Both the position numbers and the translations under genes were made by a program. From an uncultured Ruminococcus sp. (lineage in GTDB: Bacteria > Bacillota > Clostridia > Oscillospirales > Ruminococcaceae), in NCBI GenBank assembly GCA_947173865.1, contig CAMWGS010000060.1, positions 1-9,209 of the forward strand: a DNA stretch of 9,209 nt, written 5' to 3'. Below the pieces are notes generated by a model. It was not told the origin of the DNA. It was given only the letters and a program-made list of their open reading frames with translations, and searched no databases. Shown in pieces: positions 1 to 6,523 of the stretch; position 1 is the first letter of the stretch, and each line of letters starts with the position of its first letter.

Positions 1-927
1 ATGCCACCACCTAAATATATCACTATAAAAACAATAAGGCATAAATACACTCTTACTGAAAAGGAATATACTGAACCTGTCAATTTCGGACTTGCTGAAA
101 TGGATTATACAAACTATCAGGCAAGGATTCATGAAATGCGAGGATTGACCGATAATGCAACTGTAAAGATTACCAATGCCGATAATCTCAGAGAAACCAA
201 GAAATTCAGCAAAATAATGCTTGTTGCGGAAATTGCTAAATACCTCAATCAGAAATGCACAGTTATTTCAAAGATTCTTGACGAGTGCGTCGATGGAACA
301 GAACTGATTTTAGAGAAAGTAAATCTCTATAATGATATTCTCTATAATATTATTATTCCGAAAGTTTTCAATGCTCTTTACAATGAAGAAGTTGAAAAAA
401 CTACTGAGGATAAACAGGTTATTCTGCTCCGCCAGCCTAAAGATAAGGAATATTATACTTTCAACGCAAATCCTGAACTTGTGATAAGATATGATGATAC
501 AAATATGTCACGTTACAAAGACAGAAGTTTTCATGCAGATACCTATTGTTTTGACTCCAATCCTGAAAAGGAATGTTTCTTGCAGTATATAAAGGCATTG
601 AATAAAGTCAAAAATATCTTTTTTACTGGAATGTTTACAGCTAATCAGGGGGACTTGTCAATACCATACTATGACCCTGAAACACAGCGTATGCGTAACT
701 ATTACCCTGATTTTCTTGCCGAAATGCAGGACGGTACAATACAGCTCATTGAAGTCAAAGGCGATAATAAAATTGACGATGTGGTTGTAAAAGCAAAAGC
801 AAATGCTGCCGAGGAAATCGCATACGAAAGTAAAATGAAATATATCATTTATGCCGGAAGTACACTTATGAACGAAAATGTTTTAGAACCTAATAAAATA
901 TCATTTAATCCAAAAATTTTTGAGTGA
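1..927 (+). CDS. Type III restriction endonuclease (Res) subunit, C-terminal part; 5' end outside window
   Basis: This is the C-terminal end of a Res subunit, the part that cuts DNA in a type III restriction-modification system together with a Mod methyltransferase. A PD-(D/E)xK nuclease core is visible: Glu191 in the segment NPEKECF, then Asp237 in YYPDF, then Glu251 and Lys253 in EVKG. The preceding FHADTYCFDS segment is also typical of this family. Full Res proteins run to roughly 900-1000 residues, with a helicase domain first. Only 308 are present here, so the ATG at base 1 is most likely an internal methionine and the gene continues to the left; a truncated gene cannot be excluded. No Mod gene is visible. 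The gene ends with TGA and converges on the minus-strand operon, separated by the hairpin at 967-994. Family assignment is firm; whether the gene is intact is unknown. Confidence 0.85.
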   Translation: MPPPKYITIKTIRHKYTLTEKEYTEPVNFGLAEMDYTNYQARIHEMRGLTDNATVKITNADNLRETKKFSKIMLVAEIAKYLNQKCTVISKILDECVDGTELILEKVNLYNDILYNIIIPKVFNALYNEEVEKTTEDKQVILLRQPKDKEYYTFNANPELVIRYDDTNMSRYKDRSFHADTYCFDSNPEKECFLQYIKALNKVKNIFFTGMFTANQGDLSIPYYDPETQRMRNYYPDFLAEMQDGTIQLIEVKGDNKIDDVVVKAKANAAEEIAYESKMKYIIYAGSTLMNENVLEPNKISFNPKIFE

Positions 928-966
928 TATGAAAATTTAAGAACTATCTTGATATTATAATAAAAA

Positions 967-994
967 GTCTCCGCAAGCTGAAACTTGCGGAGAT
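967..994 (-). terminator. Rho-independent terminator closing the minus-strand operon, possibly bidirectional
   Basis: Bases 968-977 and 984-993 form a perfect 10-bp stem (TCTCCGCAAG with CTTGCGGAGA) around a 6-base loop; one G-T pair can extend it. On the minus strand the stem is followed at once by TTTTTATTAT, a classic termination signal about 55 bases after the dockerin stop codon. On the plus strand the following bases are only moderately T-rich, so termination of the restriction gene from that side would be weaker. It is the only intrinsic terminator with a good U-tract that I saw in the window. Confidence 0.85.
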
Positions 995-1047
995 TCTGAT
1001 TTGTCCCTAATTAGAATATTTTTCACTCTTTTATGTGCAGAGAAGAG

Positions 1048-1595
1048 TTATTTATTTTGAATTATAAATTTTCTCATTTCAACCATATCAACGACATCGA
1101 TTCTGTTATCCTTGCAGAAGTCAGCGTTTTTCCAATCGGTTAGATTTCCTGTACCCAACAGCCATTTCTGTAAAGATACTGCATCTGAAATATTGACTTT
1201 GCCATCTTTGTTGATATTGCCTTTTATAAATATTGAAAGATAGAACGGTTATGCGTTTCTTTGTGTAACCTTGTAGCTTCGGAATCAAGCAGATTATAGC
1301 CAAAAGTACCATTTATATTGTCATCGGAAATGAACGAAACATCAGCTATAATCTCTCTGGAAGCAGTATTCTGAGTCAAATAATCACCATTACTTGATTG
1401 TTTTACTTTTGCCACAGAGTGATTGCTTGCTACTGCTTCGGCATAAATTCTTGCTACATACTGGATTATCTTTGGAGCAGAATTTCCGGAAAGATAACCA
1501 CCCTCGTTGATTTCGTTTACGTTTGCACCGATGTAATTGAATACAAAACTCTGTACAGAAGAAACTTGATTATAAGCCGGAATATTCCAGTTCAT
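1048..1595 (-). pseudogene. Dockerin-bearing protein remnant, frameshifted and without signal peptide
   Basis: The first reading frame runs from an ATG at 1595 for 123 codons to a TAA at 1224-1226; it matches no family I recognise. A different frame, open from 1248 down to a TAA at 1048-1050, encodes a clear type I dockerin: GNINKDGKVNISDAV followed by SLQKWLLG, then a second half with FCKDNRIDVVDMVEMRKF. The first calcium loop has Asn/Asp at positions 1, 3, 5 and Asp at 12, as usual for dockerins. Dockerins attach secreted enzymes or adhesins to cohesin scaffolds. The dockerin frame has no start codon, and the two frames overlap only at 1224-1248, so a one-base loss (or a sequencing error) there is the likely cause. 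No slippery heptamer is visible that would suggest programmed frameshifting. The 123-residue part begins without a signal peptide, which is odd for a dockerin protein, so the 5' end is probably lost as well. It follows the nucleotidyltransferase by 9 bases and is last in the operon. Confidence 0.75.
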
Positions 1596-1599
1596 TTAC

Positions 1600-1622
1600 T
1601 CATTTCATTGTAAAAACTCCTT
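1600..1622 (-). promoter_or_regulatory. Good ribosome binding site leading to a dead start (ATG-AAA-TGA)
   Basis: On the minus strand AAGGAG (1622-1617) sits 8 bases before an ATG at 1608-1606, an ideal spacing. That ATG is followed by one codon and then TGA, so it makes only Met-Lys. Two further ATGs follow at 1603 (M-S-K-stop) and 1595, the last opening the 123-codon frame but 21 bases from the AAGGAG. This suggests that the original start of the dockerin gene was disrupted by deletion or a small indel. The Shine-Dalgarno lies inside the last codons of the nucleotidyltransferase gene. Confidence 0.5.
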
Positions 1623-2723
1623 TTCGCTCAGTTTTTTGATATTACGAATTTCCTTGACGTATTTATCATGCCTTTTAAAAAGCGCTCTTATCAAGCGATA
1701 CACCCATACAAATGGAATAAGCACAGGATAGCGTGTAGCTACAGGATAATACGCTCTATAGAACTCCATATTCGGAAAAATTCTTCTCAACAGGTATTTT
1801 TGTTTACTGTCCACACCAAGCAGCTTTGCATTACGCTTTATTAGATTTAACGAATTGCCATAAGTTCCGGAAAACAACATAAAGCTGATCATTTCCTGTT
1901 CTGCTTCGCTCAACTTAGAATTTGGTAAAAAAGCCTTCTGTGCCGTATTCCTTATTTGTTTCTCAAATTCAGATATTTCTATTTTTTTCAGTTCTCTTAT
2001 TATGTAATTCCAGTCAAGCTTCTTTTTCTTCTGTTTGAGATAAACATAATAATCAAGCAGCGACCGTAAACCTGTTCCGCCTATATTGTAATGCTTATAG
2101 GCATGGGCTGTCATATATATGTAAAAATCTTCATCTGAAAATCTGTACGCATACTTTTTGCAGTCTACCTTGATAAGCCGTTCTTTCACATTTTTATAGT
2201 AATTATAGAAAACTTCCCGGCTTTTCACGAACAGATTTAGATGCATCTCAAAATTATAGACAGGTTCTTTCAGCCATTCATCGCAGTGTGCGCCGTTATC
2301 GCCTTTGAGATGATATCCTCTTTTCTTCATAAAACTACTTACATCGCTGCGATAGTAAGCATCAAATAAGATGTCATTATCAGACATCTGCCGCATACCT
2401 ATGTTTGGATAAAATTCTTTAAGAATAACGCCTTTAAGAGGCATATACCAGATACCATTCTGCTCTAAAAAACCGCAGATTGTTTCACGTTCAGCGTCCA
2501 GCAGCAGATTTTTCCGTATCGCCTTTGCTTTCACTTCCATGAATTTTTTATCGTAAACACTTGCACTTTCCAATGCAGCACACACAATTGCAGTCAAGCT
2601 GTGATACTCACACATCTGAAATAACTTTTTTAAATTGATATGGGCAATATATTCCGGATTAGGCTTGATTCCGTTTACTGCGCACGCTGATAAATACAGC
2701 ATATCATATCCTGTCTGTTTCAT
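1605..2723 (-). CDS. NTP_transf_5 family nucleotidyltransferase
   Basis: A 372-residue protein of the uncharacterised nucleotidyltransferase family PF14907. The family signature is visible: LKG at residues 96-98, Arg111, then MSDNDILFD with Asp115 and Asp117, the metal-binding Asp-x-Asp of the polymerase-beta-like fold. The rest is charged and helical, ending in a basic tail with an aromatic stretch near residues 320-350. Members occur in some Firmicutes lasso peptide clusters beside PqqD-like, kinase and exporter genes. The reaction is not settled; transfer of a nucleotide to a peptide or small molecule is an inference. The ATG overlaps the stop of the ABC transporter gene (ATGA), with GAGGTGAG just upstream as ribosome binding site, so the two are translationally coupled. 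The gene looks complete and undamaged. Confidence 0.8.
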   Translation of the reverse strand: MKQTGYDMLYLSACAVNGIKPNPEYIAHINLKKLFQMCEYHSLTAIVCAALESASVYDKKFMEVKAKAIRKNLLLDAERETICGFLEQNGIWYMPLKGVILKEFYPNIGMRQMSDNDILFDAYYRSDVSSFMKKRGYHLKGDNGAHCDEWLKEPVYNFEMHLNLFVKSREVFYNYYKNVKERLIKVDCKKYAYRFSDEDFYIYMTAHAYKHYNIGGTGLRSLLDYYVYLKQKKKKLDWNYIIRELKKIEISEFEKQIRNTAQKAFLPNSKLSEAEQEMISFMLFSGTYGNSLNLIKRNAKLLGVDSKQKYLLRRIFPNMEFYRAYYPVATRYPVLIPFVWVYRLIRALFKRHDKYVKEIRNIKKLSEKEFLQ

Positions 2724-4411
2724 TTTCTCACCTCAATTTTTATACCGTTTTCGGTCATTGTTATTATCTTATCGCATATTTCCAACGCTTTTGGTCTGTG
2801 CGTTACGATAATAACTGTTTTATCCGTCATACTACGCAGATTTTCAAGCAGATTCTTTTCTGTCTGCTCGTCCAAAGCACTGGTCGCCTCATCAAGAAGC
2901 AATATGGGGCTATCAGCAAAAATCGCCCTTGCAATAGCGATTCTCTGCATCTGTCCTTCGGAAAGTCCGAATCCACGCTCACCTAAAATCGTATCAATTC
3001 CGTTTTCAAGCTCGCTTACAAAATCATCGGCACAGGATATTTTCAACGTCTGCTTTATTTTTTCATTATTGTGAATTTCTGATTTATCCGCAAAAGCTAT
3101 AACCTCACGAATCGTTCCGCTCATCAACTGATTTCCCTGCGGAATATAGGCAAAAAGCCTGTGCCACTCACTTGAAAGCGGTATCTTTGTACCATCTGAT
3201 TTCTGCAAAACAATATCGCCGTTATTGCAGCGATAAAGGCACATCAGGAGTTTTAGTACCGTTGATTTTCCGCAGCCTGAATGACCAGTAAAAGCTATAT
3301 TTTCGCCTTTTTTTATGTCAAAGCTGATATTTTTCAGCACACTTTCCCTGTTGCCGATTTTATATGCAAAACTGACATTCTGCACTTTTACAGCTGAAAA
3401 ATCATTTTCATAAAAGCATCTTATTTCATGACTTTCAATCGTTTTTCTTATGCAGTCATCTGCAAAGTTTTCTACCTCACGCAAACGCTCCGCACTGGCT
3501 GTCATGGCGTAAAATTTAGGAAGATACCCTGTTATATTGGCAAAAGGCGACTGTATCTGTGATATTAGCTGTAAAACAGCGGTAAGCGTTCCATAGCTCA
3601 CTGTTTCAGCCATAATTCCCATACCGCAGTAGCCAAGTCCAAGCAAATACATACCGTTCATCGCCGACGAAAATCCCATATTACAGATATTTGAGAATTG
3701 ATTTCTTTTCATTCTCGCTTCTTTATGTTCAGACATTTTCTGCTGTGCTTCGGCATTTGTCTGCTGTTCAGCCGAAAAAGTCCGCACAATAACAAGACTG
3801 CTCAGACGTTCCTGCAAGAAAACACGCAGTTTTCCGTCTTTTTCCTGAATTGCTTTGTGCAGTCTTTTCAGAATTTTTCGGAAAGCATACGTCAGAATAA
3901 TCAATAACGCACCGCCGGGGATGAGAATAAACGCAAATTCAGGCTCGATAACAAGTAGCATTATAAACGCTCCAGCCATTTTTACAAGCATTCCGATAAT
4001 TCCGGGAAGTATTTCAGTGATTCCGTCAGCCGTTACCTTTGTATCCGATGTCAGACGGTTAATCCATTCACCCGAATGAACAGCCGTCACAGCGGAATAT
4101 TCTTTTTTTAGCAGAACTTCAAATAATCTTGATTTCAGAATATTTTCAATTTCGGAGCGTGACAATTCTTCCAGTCTCCTGACTGCCGCACGCAGTAATA
4201 TTTGCATAACTGTGAGTGAAATGATTCCGATAAAAAATAACAGGAAACCGCTTTGATTTTTTTTGTCAGCATTGTCAATAATATTTCTCAACAGCACTGC
4301 ATAAAACACACCACTTCCACCCAAAGCAGCCTGAATTAAAGAAAGCAGAATGATTTTTATTTTATGCTTTCCGATGACTTCAGAAATCCAGCAGATAATA
4401 TTATTCTTCAT
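2720..4411 (-). CDS. ABC exporter with fused membrane and ATPase domains
   Basis: A 563-residue half-transporter that would act as a homodimer in the cytoplasmic membrane. Residues 1-300 form the six-helix exporter domain; hydrophobic stretches are evident around 18-43, 54-76, 133-178 and 248-285. The ATPase domain follows: Walker A GHSGCGKST at 376-384, Q-loop Gln425, signature LSEGQ at 483-487, Walker B ILLLDE at 503-508, D-loop SALD at 511-514, and H-loop His538. The signature has Glu in place of the usual second Gly, a tolerated variant. There is no N-terminal C39 peptidase domain, unlike many bacteriocin exporters, so leader removal must be done elsewhere; the neighbouring S26-like peptidase is the obvious candidate. 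The cargo is presumably the small peptide encoded upstream. Its ATG overlaps the peptidase stop codon by 4 bases, preceded by AAAGGAGG. Confidence 0.9.
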   Translation of the reverse strand: MKNNIICWISEVIGKHKIKIILLSLIQAALGGSGVFYAVLLRNIIDNADKKNQSGFLLFFIGIISLTVMQILLRAAVRRLEELSRSEIENILKSRLFEVLLKKEYSAVTAVHSGEWINRLTSDTKVTADGITEILPGIIGMLVKMAGAFIMLLVIEPEFAFILIPGGALLIILTYAFRKILKRLHKAIQEKDGKLRVFLQERLSSLVIVRTFSAEQQTNAEAQQKMSEHKEARMKRNQFSNICNMGFSSAMNGMYLLGLGYCGMGIMAETVSYGTLTAVLQLISQIQSPFANITGYLPKFYAMTASAERLREVENFADDCIRKTIESHEIRCFYENDFSAVKVQNVSFAYKIGNRESVLKNISFDIKKGENIAFTGHSGCGKSTVLKLLMCLYRCNNGDIVLQKSDGTKIPLSSEWHRLFAYIPQGNQLMSGTIREVIAFADKSEIHNNEKIKQTLKISCADDFVSELENGIDTILGERGFGLSEGQMQRIAIARAIFADSPILLLDEATSALDEQTEKNLLENLRSMTDKTVIIVTHRPKALEICDKIITMTENGIKIEVRK

Positions 4412-4830
4412 TCCAGCCTCCTTTTCAGAAAGTTCCGTACTTTTATTAAAAAAACACGTATAGGAAAAAAATCACACCATAAATGAACATATACACGGTA
4501 ACGAAAATCGGTAACGGAAATTTCTCTGCCGTTTCTGATAATTCCTGTCAGCAAGCCGATAATATGTCGGTCTGTGATTCCCGTTTCCTTATGACATCTG
4601 TTGTCACCGCATATTACATAGTCATTTTCCCTGACTTTCAGAATCCTGTGCAGGACATATTGACCGCTGTCACGCTGATAAAGCGGTATATCGTATTTTT
4701 TCAATCTGCCGTCGTTTTTCTGAATTATAAGAACGTCCCTGCCCTGTTTAATCAGTGGCATCATACTGTCGCCGACGTTGGTGTAAATTATTTTGCCGTG
4801 CTTTTCAAGTTCGGAGCGAAAATCACTCAT
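4408..4830 (-). CDS. S26-type (signal-peptidase-like) serine protease
   Basis: A 140-residue protein with the S24/S26 fold signature. VGDSMMPLIKQG at 19-30 supplies the catalytic Ser22; YVLHRILKV at 58-66 puts His61 where bacterial signal peptidase I usually has the catalytic lysine; YVICGDN at 71-77 ends with Asp76. A Ser-His arrangement is the mark of the ER/archaeal (Sec11-like, S26B) branch. There is no N-terminal membrane helix before the Ser, unlike ordinary signal peptidases; a weakly hydrophobic stretch near 114-130 could associate with the membrane. Similar short peptidases are found beside PqqD and exporter genes, and I infer that this one removes the leader of the small peptide. 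It overlaps the PqqD-like gene by 8 bases (ATGAGTGA), with a weak CGGAG upstream, so translation is likely coupled. Confidence 0.8.
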   Translation of the reverse strand: MSDFRSELEKHGKIIYTNVGDSMMPLIKQGRDVLIIQKNDGRLKKYDIPLYQRDSGQYVLHRILKVRENDYVICGDNRCHKETGITDRHIIGLLTGIIRNGREISVTDFRYRVYVHLWCDFFPIRVFLIKVRNFLKRRLE

Positions 4831-5080
4831 CGATTGCTCCGATACTTCTTAATATTTCTATAATTCTGCGGACGTCTTTTTTCAGAACGTATTCAGAAAC
4901 ATCATATTTTTTCTGCATTTCGGACACGATATTTTCTTCCGTTGTATCAAATTTCAGCAGTTCAACAATTTCAGCTGCCGTTTTATTACTGCGGACAAGT
5001 CCACTAAAATTTAAGGAAACATCTACCATCATCTGATTTTCTCCGTCCATATGGGTCATAAATTCATTTTTCAGTTTCAT
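4823..5080 (-). CDS. PqqD-like RiPP recognition protein (B1-type)
   Basis: An 85-residue protein of the PqqD family, which binds leader peptides of ribosomally made peptides and presents them to modifying enzymes. The pattern fits the family: an N-terminal beta hairpin (residues 5-30, with SLNFSGLVRSN), then a winged-helix part with TAAEIVELL and TTEENIVSEMQKKYDVSE, and a last helix DVRRIIEILRSIG. In lasso pathways the stand-alone B1 protein binds a Y-x-x-P-x-L motif in the leader; the peptide at 6398-6508 carries a near match. The start overlaps the kinase stop by ATGA, with GGAGGA 6 bases upstream. No B2 protease domain is fused or adjacent. Confidence 0.85.
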   Translation of the reverse strand: MKLKNEFMTHMDGENQMMVDVSLNFSGLVRSNKTAAEIVELLKFDTTEENIVSEMQKKYDVSEYVLKKDVRRIIEILRSIGAIDE

Positions 5081-5823
5081 TTTAATTCCTCCGTATTCAT
5101 TCCCTCATAAGCAGTTGTAACAGCATCGGGATTCATATTGCATTCAAGCCTGTAAATTGCTAAATTCTCACACATACAGTCAAGCATTGAAAATATTTTC
5201 TTCATTTTTTCTGCGTTCATCGGGCGATGAGTCTGCTGTAAAAGCATCGGATAAGCTACTGATTTTGTTACTTTTTCAATATGATTATTTTCTGCTCGTT
5301 CGAGAATACATATTGCTTTCAGCGGAACGGAAATATTACTGCTCAGACGATGCTTGCCGTCCCACGGAGTTCCATATATAAAAACTCCGCTTTCTGTGAT
5401 TTTCATAAGTGGCTTGTCATCATTGACCATAACTGCACGCTCTCCGAAAAACTTACGCCAAAGCTGTGTATGCGTGGACTTTCCCATACCGCTTTTTGCA
5501 GTAAATAAATAGCCTGTTCCGTCTACTGCAACTGCCGAACCATGAAATAAAATAATATTATATTCCAGCATTTGCTCCGCAATTTTACGGTATACTGCAA
5601 GAGTTTCAAGATAGCTGTCTGAAAAATTCCTTGTTGGAATACCCTCTTTTGCATCTTCCAGAGCTGATTTTTTACATTCAAATTCAATATCCGACTGCGA
5701 AGTTTTTACCAAAAAATCAATATCTCCACAATATTTATAATCTTTGCAAAGCTTATGAATTTCTTCATAGAGAGATTCAATTTCAATAACTTTTCCGCCA
5801 ATTTTATATATATCTTTCATCAT
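5077..5823 (-). CDS. HPr kinase-like (HprK C-terminal fold) protein, possible peptide kinase
   Basis: A 248-residue protein with the HprK/PEPCK-type P-loop. FHGSAVAVDG at 93-102 leads into the Walker A AKSGMGKST at 109-117; VMVNDDKPL at 131-139 supplies acidic residues Asp135-Asp136; YGTPWDGKHRL at 150-160 is a further family hallmark. It lacks the N-terminal domain of true HPr kinase, so it is not the catabolite-repression enzyme. In the paeninodin lasso cluster a related kinase phosphorylates the precursor peptide; by analogy this protein may phosphorylate a Ser/Thr of the peptide at 6398-6508, which has a TTSSIS segment. That is inference. The upstream gene's TGA is directly followed by ATGATG, so the start could be either Met; GAGGTGA just upstream serves as ribosome binding site. 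NCBI-style annotation may call this PEP carboxykinase. Confidence 0.75.
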   Translation of the reverse strand: MMKDIYKIGGKVIEIESLYEEIHKLCKDYKYCGDIDFLVKTSQSDIEFECKKSALEDAKEGIPTRNFSDSYLETLAVYRKIAEQMLEYNIILFHGSAVAVDGTGYLFTAKSGMGKSTHTQLWRKFFGERAVMVNDDKPLMKITESGVFIYGTPWDGKHRLSSNISVPLKAICILERAENNHIEKVTKSVAYPMLLQQTHRPMNAEKMKKIFSMLDCMCENLAIYRLECNMNPDAVTTAYEGMNTEELK

Positions 5824-6339
5824 TCACCTCACAGGTACAAACGGTAATTCAATTATTGGCTGCGTTGTCGTAATTTCTTCGTATTCTCCTGATTGAGCAG
5901 TTGTTACAGGTGAAACCTGTTCGTAATTATCATGCTTGATTATCGGAATATTGCTTTGCAAAGTATCTTCAAACACTTCTTCTCTAATAATTACATCATT
6001 TGAATTCTGTGTTGTTTCATCAGTAACAATACCTGCAATACTTTCAGATTTACATTCTGTTTCTGAAACTTCTTGTTTTGTTTCATCAGAAATTTTAAGA
6101 CTGCTCTCAGATATATTTTCTGAAAACTCCGTATCTGCAATACTTTCAAATTTACATTCCGTTTCTGAAACTTCCTGTTTTGTTTTATCAAAAATTTCCA
6201 AACCGCTCTTAGATATATTTTCTGAAAATTCTATATCTGCATTACTTTCTGTTTTATTCTCAAAATTTTCTTTAAAACTAACTAAAATAAAAAGTAATAA
6301 CAGAATAGAAAAAATAAACATTATTTTTTGTCTTTTCAT
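5824..6339 (-). CDS. Single-pass membrane protein with tandem repeats, function unknown
   Basis: A 171-residue protein starting at MKRQKIM, chosen because the basic N-terminus and one strong hydrophobic helix (IMFIFSILLLLFILVSF, residues 6-22) follow at once; an open extension upstream to 6465 would run through the hairpin and into the peptide gene in another frame and is unlikely. There is no lipobox or clear signal peptidase site, so it is probably anchored with the rest outside. Residues 34-101 are two 34-residue repeats rich in Glu, Ser and Thr (shared core TKQEVSETECK, each with one Cys). The tail is rich in Thr, Gln and Pro and ends IIELPFVPVR. I do not recognise a family. It sits between the peptide gene and the kinase gene, and its stop is directly followed by the kinase start. 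The Shine-Dalgarno is poor, so expression may be low. It could be an immunity, surface or scaffold protein; nothing decides this. Confidence 0.6.
   Translation of the reverse strand: MKRQKIMFIFSILLLLFILVSFKENFENKTESNADIEFSENISKSGLEIFDKTKQEVSETECKFESIADTEFSENISESSLKISDETKQEVSETECKSESIAGIVTDETTQNSNDVIIREEVFEDTLQSNIPIIKHDNYEQVSPVTTAQSGEYEEITTTQPIIELPFVPVR
6037..6240 (-). repeat. Two tandem 102-bp repeats in the membrane protein gene
   Basis: Bases 6139-6240 and 6037-6138 encode two consecutive 34-residue units beginning A-D-(I/T)-EFSENIS and ending SETECK(F/S)ESI. They are near-identical in protein and also close in DNA, which points to a fairly recent in-frame duplication. A third, decayed start of the unit (AGIVTDET) may follow. 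Unit number could vary among strains. Confidence 0.85.
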
Positions 6340-6358
6340 AGTTTCTACTATTACGAAA

Positions 6359-6391
6359 GTGCAGACACTGCCTCTTACACAGTGTCTGCAC
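6359..6391 (-). promoter_or_regulatory. 12-bp perfect hairpin after the small peptide gene
   Basis: GTGCAGACACTG (minus strand 6391-6380) pairs perfectly with CAGTGTCTGCAC (6370-6359) around a 9-base loop. It begins 6 bases after the peptide stop codon. Only three Ts follow, so it is not a complete intrinsic terminator; partial termination or protection of the upstream mRNA end is more likely. Such an element would give more peptide mRNA than mRNA for the enzymes, a common arrangement in peptide clusters. Confidence 0.7.
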
Positions 6392-6397
6392 ATGGAT

Positions 6398-6508
6398 TTA
6401 GAAAATTTCTGTTTCGTTATTGTCATAGCTGATAGAACTTGTTGTGATAATGTCCTCACAGTCAAATTCTATTATTTCCATCTCGGGTGTTGTGTAACTT
6501 TCTTTCAT
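6398..6508 (-). CDS. 36-residue putative RiPP precursor peptide
   Basis: A short gene with an excellent ribosome binding site. The peptide starts MKESYTTPEMEIIEF, continues DCEDIITTS and ends SISYDNNETEIF. Residues 5-10 read Y-T-T-P-E-M, which fits the Y-x-x-P-x-L leader motif bound by PqqD-like B1 proteins, with Met for Leu; the Gly usually found four residues further is Glu here. I recall many short clostridial proteins of the form Y..PE...I.F...DVITTS beside similar genes. The likely leader is the first 20-25 residues and the core the Ser/Asn-rich end, but no cleavage site can be fixed. Possible modification sites include Ser24, Ser25, Ser27, Tyr28 and Thr33; there is one Cys (17) in the presumed leader. 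It lies 14 bases after the DUF4430 gene and is followed by a hairpin and then the kinase/PqqD/peptidase/exporter block. Confidence 0.75.
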   Translation of the reverse strand: MKESYTTPEMEIIEFDCEDIITTSSISYDNNETEIF

Positions 6509-6517
6509 CTGAATCAT

Positions 6518-6523
6518 CTCCTT
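6518..6523 (-). promoter_or_regulatory. Strong Shine-Dalgarno of the peptide gene, touching the previous stop codon
   Basis: AAGGAG lies 9 bases before the peptide ATG and shares one base with the TGA (6525-6523) of the upstream secreted-protein gene. It is the clearest evidence that this 36-codon frame is translated, and it places the peptide in the same transcript as the upstream gene. Confidence 0.75.

Noticed and set aside
1224..1248. Programmed -1 frameshifting joining the 123-codon frame to the dockerin frame.
   Set aside because: No X-XXY-YYZ slippery heptamer in the overlap and no stable stem just after it were seen, and the start region is damaged too, so decay or sequence error is simpler.
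6340..6465. A longer start for the repeat membrane protein at 6465.
   Set aside because: It would overlap the small peptide gene in another frame, cross the hairpin, and put 42 residues before the membrane anchor; no Shine-Dalgarno supports it.
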